From NCBI GenBank assembly GCA_011049495.1, contig DSBF01000114.1:1-9613 (forward strand): a stretch of DNA of 9,613 nucleotides, given 5' to 3'. The first letter of the stretch is position 1; each line of letters begins with the position of its first letter. Of this stretch, positions 7,730-9,613 are shown one piece after another. Source of the DNA: Ignavibacteria bacterium (GTDB lineage: Bacteria > Bacteroidota > Ignavibacteria > Ignavibacteriales > Melioribacteraceae). The position numbers were made by a program, and so were the translations under genes. The notes below the pieces were generated by a model. That model made no database searches, was not told the origin of the DNA, and saw nothing but the letters and a program-made list of their open reading frames with translations.

Positions 7730-7735
7730 ACTTGC

Positions 7736-9613
7736 TTATTTAGACTCTTCTTCGTTTTTTTCAGTCAACAAAGCTTTACGTGATAAACTGAATTTTCCAT
7801 TTTCTACTTTTATCAACTTAACTTTTATCATTTCGCCTTCTTTAATAACCGAATCAACTTTGTCCACACGTTTAGTATCTAATTGCGAAATGTGTAATAA
7901 TCCTTGAATATTAGGCAAAAATTCAACGAATGCACCGTAATCTTGTATTTTGATTACCTTTGCATCATACACTTTACCTATTTCAGGTTCTTGAGTTAAC
8001 TTCATAATAAATTCTCTTGCTGCTTCAGCTTTTTGTTTATCTTGACCGGCAATATTAACTGTTCCGTCTTCATCAATTGCAATATCAACTGAAAATTCTT
8101 TTTGTATACCTTGAATAACTTTTCCGCCGGGTCCAATTATAGAACCGATTTTTTCGGGATTAATTTTTGTAAATAATAAAGTTGGCGCAAATTGAGAAAT
8201 TCTTGCACGCGGTTCTGAAATTGCTTCTTTCATTTTAGCAAGAATATGTAATCTACCATCTTTAGCTTGATGAAGAGCTCTTTCCATAATTTCAAAAGAA
8301 ATACCTTGAATTTTAATATCCATTTGAATTGCGGTTATTCCCTTTTCGGAACCGGCAACTTTGAAATCCATGTCGCCAAGGTGATCTTCATTTCCTAAAA
8401 TATCCGAAAGAACAGAATATTCTTCACCTTCCTTAACAAGCCCCATTGCAATACCGGCAATCATAGTTCTTATCGGAACCCCGCCATCCATCATAGCAAG
8501 AGTACCTGAACATACTGTAGCCATAGAAGAAGAGCCGTTGGATTCGAGAATATCCGAATTTAGACGGATTATATATGGGAAAACTTCTACGTTAGGAATA
8601 ATAAATTTGAGTGCACGTTCTGCAAGATTGCCGTGTCCAATTTCTCTTCTTCCGGTTCCCATAAACCTTCCAACTTCGCCAACGCAAAAAGGAGGAAAGT
8701 TGTAATGAAGAATAAATCTTTTTTTGTATTCTTCTTGTAAACCGTCAACAATTTGCTCATCACCTTTGGTACCCAGGGTCAAAGTCATCAAACTTTGGGT
8801 TTCGCCGCGTGTAAACAATGCAGAACCGTGAGTACGGGGAAGTAATCCGAGATCAATCCAAATTTGGCGGATATCGGTTAAACTTCTTCCATCAAGACGA
8901 GGTTGATTTTCAATTATGCGTTTGCGCATCAACTCTTTCTCGATGTCGTGTAATATTTGCTTGATATCTTTTTCCTGTTCGGGATATTTTTCAGCAAGAG
9001 CTTCGAGAACCGATTCGTTTAATTCTTTATTTTTAGTCGATCTTTCTTCTTTTGCAAGAGACATACCGACAATTTCAGAATATTTATCATAAGCAAGTTC
9101 TTTTACATCTTGTTCCAAACCATCGGCGTATGATTTTTCAACAACGTTCATTTTCTCGATTCCGCAAGCATCTCTTAATTCATTCTGTAGATGAACCAAT
9201 TTTTTGATTTCTTCATGAGCAAACCGCAGTGCTTTTAAAAAATCTTCTTCCGATATTTCTTTTGCTTCACCTTCAACCATCATAATTGAATCTGCAGTAC
9301 CGGCAACAGTAAGTTCGATATCACTTGCTTCAACTTGTTTCATTGTCGGGTTAACAATAAATTCACCGTCAAGACGACTAACTCTTACTTGACCAATAGG
9401 TTCAAGAAAGGGAATTCTTGATATATGAAGTGCGGCAGAAGCTCCTACGGCAGCCAACACATCAGAATCATTTTCACCATCAAAAGAATAAACACTAGCC
9501 ATAATTTGTGTTTCATTCTTAAAATCTTTCGGGAAAAGAGGTCTAATCGGTCTATCTATTAATCTTGAACTTAAGACTTCTTTTTCGGTAGGTCTACCTT
9601 CTCTTTTAAAGAA
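7736..9613 (-). CDS. pnp: Polynucleotide phosphorylase, 5' end cut by window edge
   Basis: Phosphate-dependent 3'-to-5' exoribonuclease, a trimeric ring that degrades mRNA and can add tails. The frame stays open to the right edge, so 625 residues are visible, beginning FFKREGRPTEKEVLSSRLI. By comparison with E. coli PNPase about 75 N-terminal residues are missing. The ATG at 9502 is internal and not the start, since conserved sequence (RLIDRPIRPLFP) precedes it. In visible numbering the parts are: the rest of the first RNase PH domain to about 150, a helical linker, the second RNase PH domain with FHYNFPP-like HYNFPPF and SNGSSSMATVCSGTLA, and the active-site cluster DHLGDMDFK. There D410, D416 and K418 match E. 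coli D486, D492 and K494. A KH domain has GPGG at 494-497, and an S1 domain spans about 545-613. A short charged tail ends the protein just before a terminator hairpin. Confidence 0.97.
   Translation of the reverse strand, partial: FFKREGRPTEKEVLSSRLIDRPIRPLFPKDFKNETQIMASVYSFDGENDSDVLAAVGASAALHISRIPFLEPIGQVRVSRLDGEFIVNPTMKQVEASDIELTVAGTADSIMMVEGEAKEISEEDFLKALRFAHEEIKKLVHLQNELRDACGIEKMNVVEKSYADGLEQDVKELAYDKYSEIVGMSLAKEERSTKNKELNESVLEALAEKYPEQEKDIKQILHDIEKELMRKRIIENQPRLDGRSLTDIRQIWIDLGLLPRTHGSALFTRGETQSLMTLTLGTKGDEQIVDGLQEEYKKRFILHYNFPPFCVGEVGRFMGTGRREIGHGNLAERALKFIIPNVEVFPYIIRLNSDILESNGSSSMATVCSGTLAMMDGGVPIRTMIAGIAMGLVKEGEEYSVLSDILGNEDHLGDMDFKVAGSEKGITAIQMDIKIQGISFEIMERALHQAKDGRLHILAKMKEAISEPRARISQFAPTLLFTKINPEKIGSIIGPGGKVIQGIQKEFSVDIAIDEDGTVNIAGQDKQKAEAAREFIMKLTQEPEIGKVYDAKVIKIQDYGAFVEFLPNIQGLLHISQLDTKRVDKVDSVIKEGEMIKVKLIKVENGKFSLSRKALLTEKNEEESK

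Noticed and set aside
9500..9502. ATG as a possible pnp start.
   Set aside because: Conserved PNPase sequence continues in frame upstream of it to the window edge, so it is an internal methionine.
1..9613. CRISPR array, insertion sequence, prophage, toxin-antitoxin or other defence genes.
   Set aside because: Coding sequence of conserved housekeeping genes fills almost the whole window, and no spaced direct repeats, transposase motifs or terminal inverted repeats are visible.

Overview
All recognisable genes lie on the minus strand, and the content is conserved housekeeping. The DNA is AT-rich. Start codons mostly lack Shine-Dalgarno sequences, and the gene products (a four-helix FtsK, a short RNase G with an acidic insert, a stand-alone GcvT, a ComB-like phosphatase) fit a member of the Bacteroidota/Chlorobiota/Ignavibacteriota group. 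An Ignavibacteria-like organism is my best guess. This rests on remembered family resemblance, not on a search. The FtsK P-loop reads GSTGSGKS; from memory, typical Bacteroidia FtsK has GQGKS, which points slightly away from Bacteroidia proper.

Layout in the direction of transcription (right to left). The right end holds pnp (polynucleotide phosphorylase), whose first roughly 75 codons lie outside the window. A hairpin with a perfect 11-bp stem and a T-rich tail, 6 bases after the pnp stop, looks like an intrinsic terminator. After it comes a tightly packed run of six genes: dusB (tRNA-dihydrouridine synthase), rng (RNase G), a small transaldolase (TalC/Fsa family), gcvT (aminomethyltransferase of glycine cleavage), a comB-like 2-phosphosulfolactate phosphatase family gene, and ftsK (DNA translocase). 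ftsK runs off the left edge still open, only a few residues short of its expected end. Gaps inside the run are 2 to 39 bases, so it is probably one operon. No gap exceeds 300 bases; the longest is the 60-base pnp-dusB interval.

The genes do not form a single pathway. pnp and rng both act in RNA decay and processing and dusB modifies tRNA, so the right half has an RNA-metabolism theme. The transaldolase and gcvT belong to central carbon and one-carbon metabolism. ftsK works in chromosome segregation at division. The comB-like gene is the least understood member, because no other coenzyme M genes are visible here. I found no mobile element, CRISPR array, tRNA, rRNA, riboswitch or defence system, and nothing that amounts to a new biological system.
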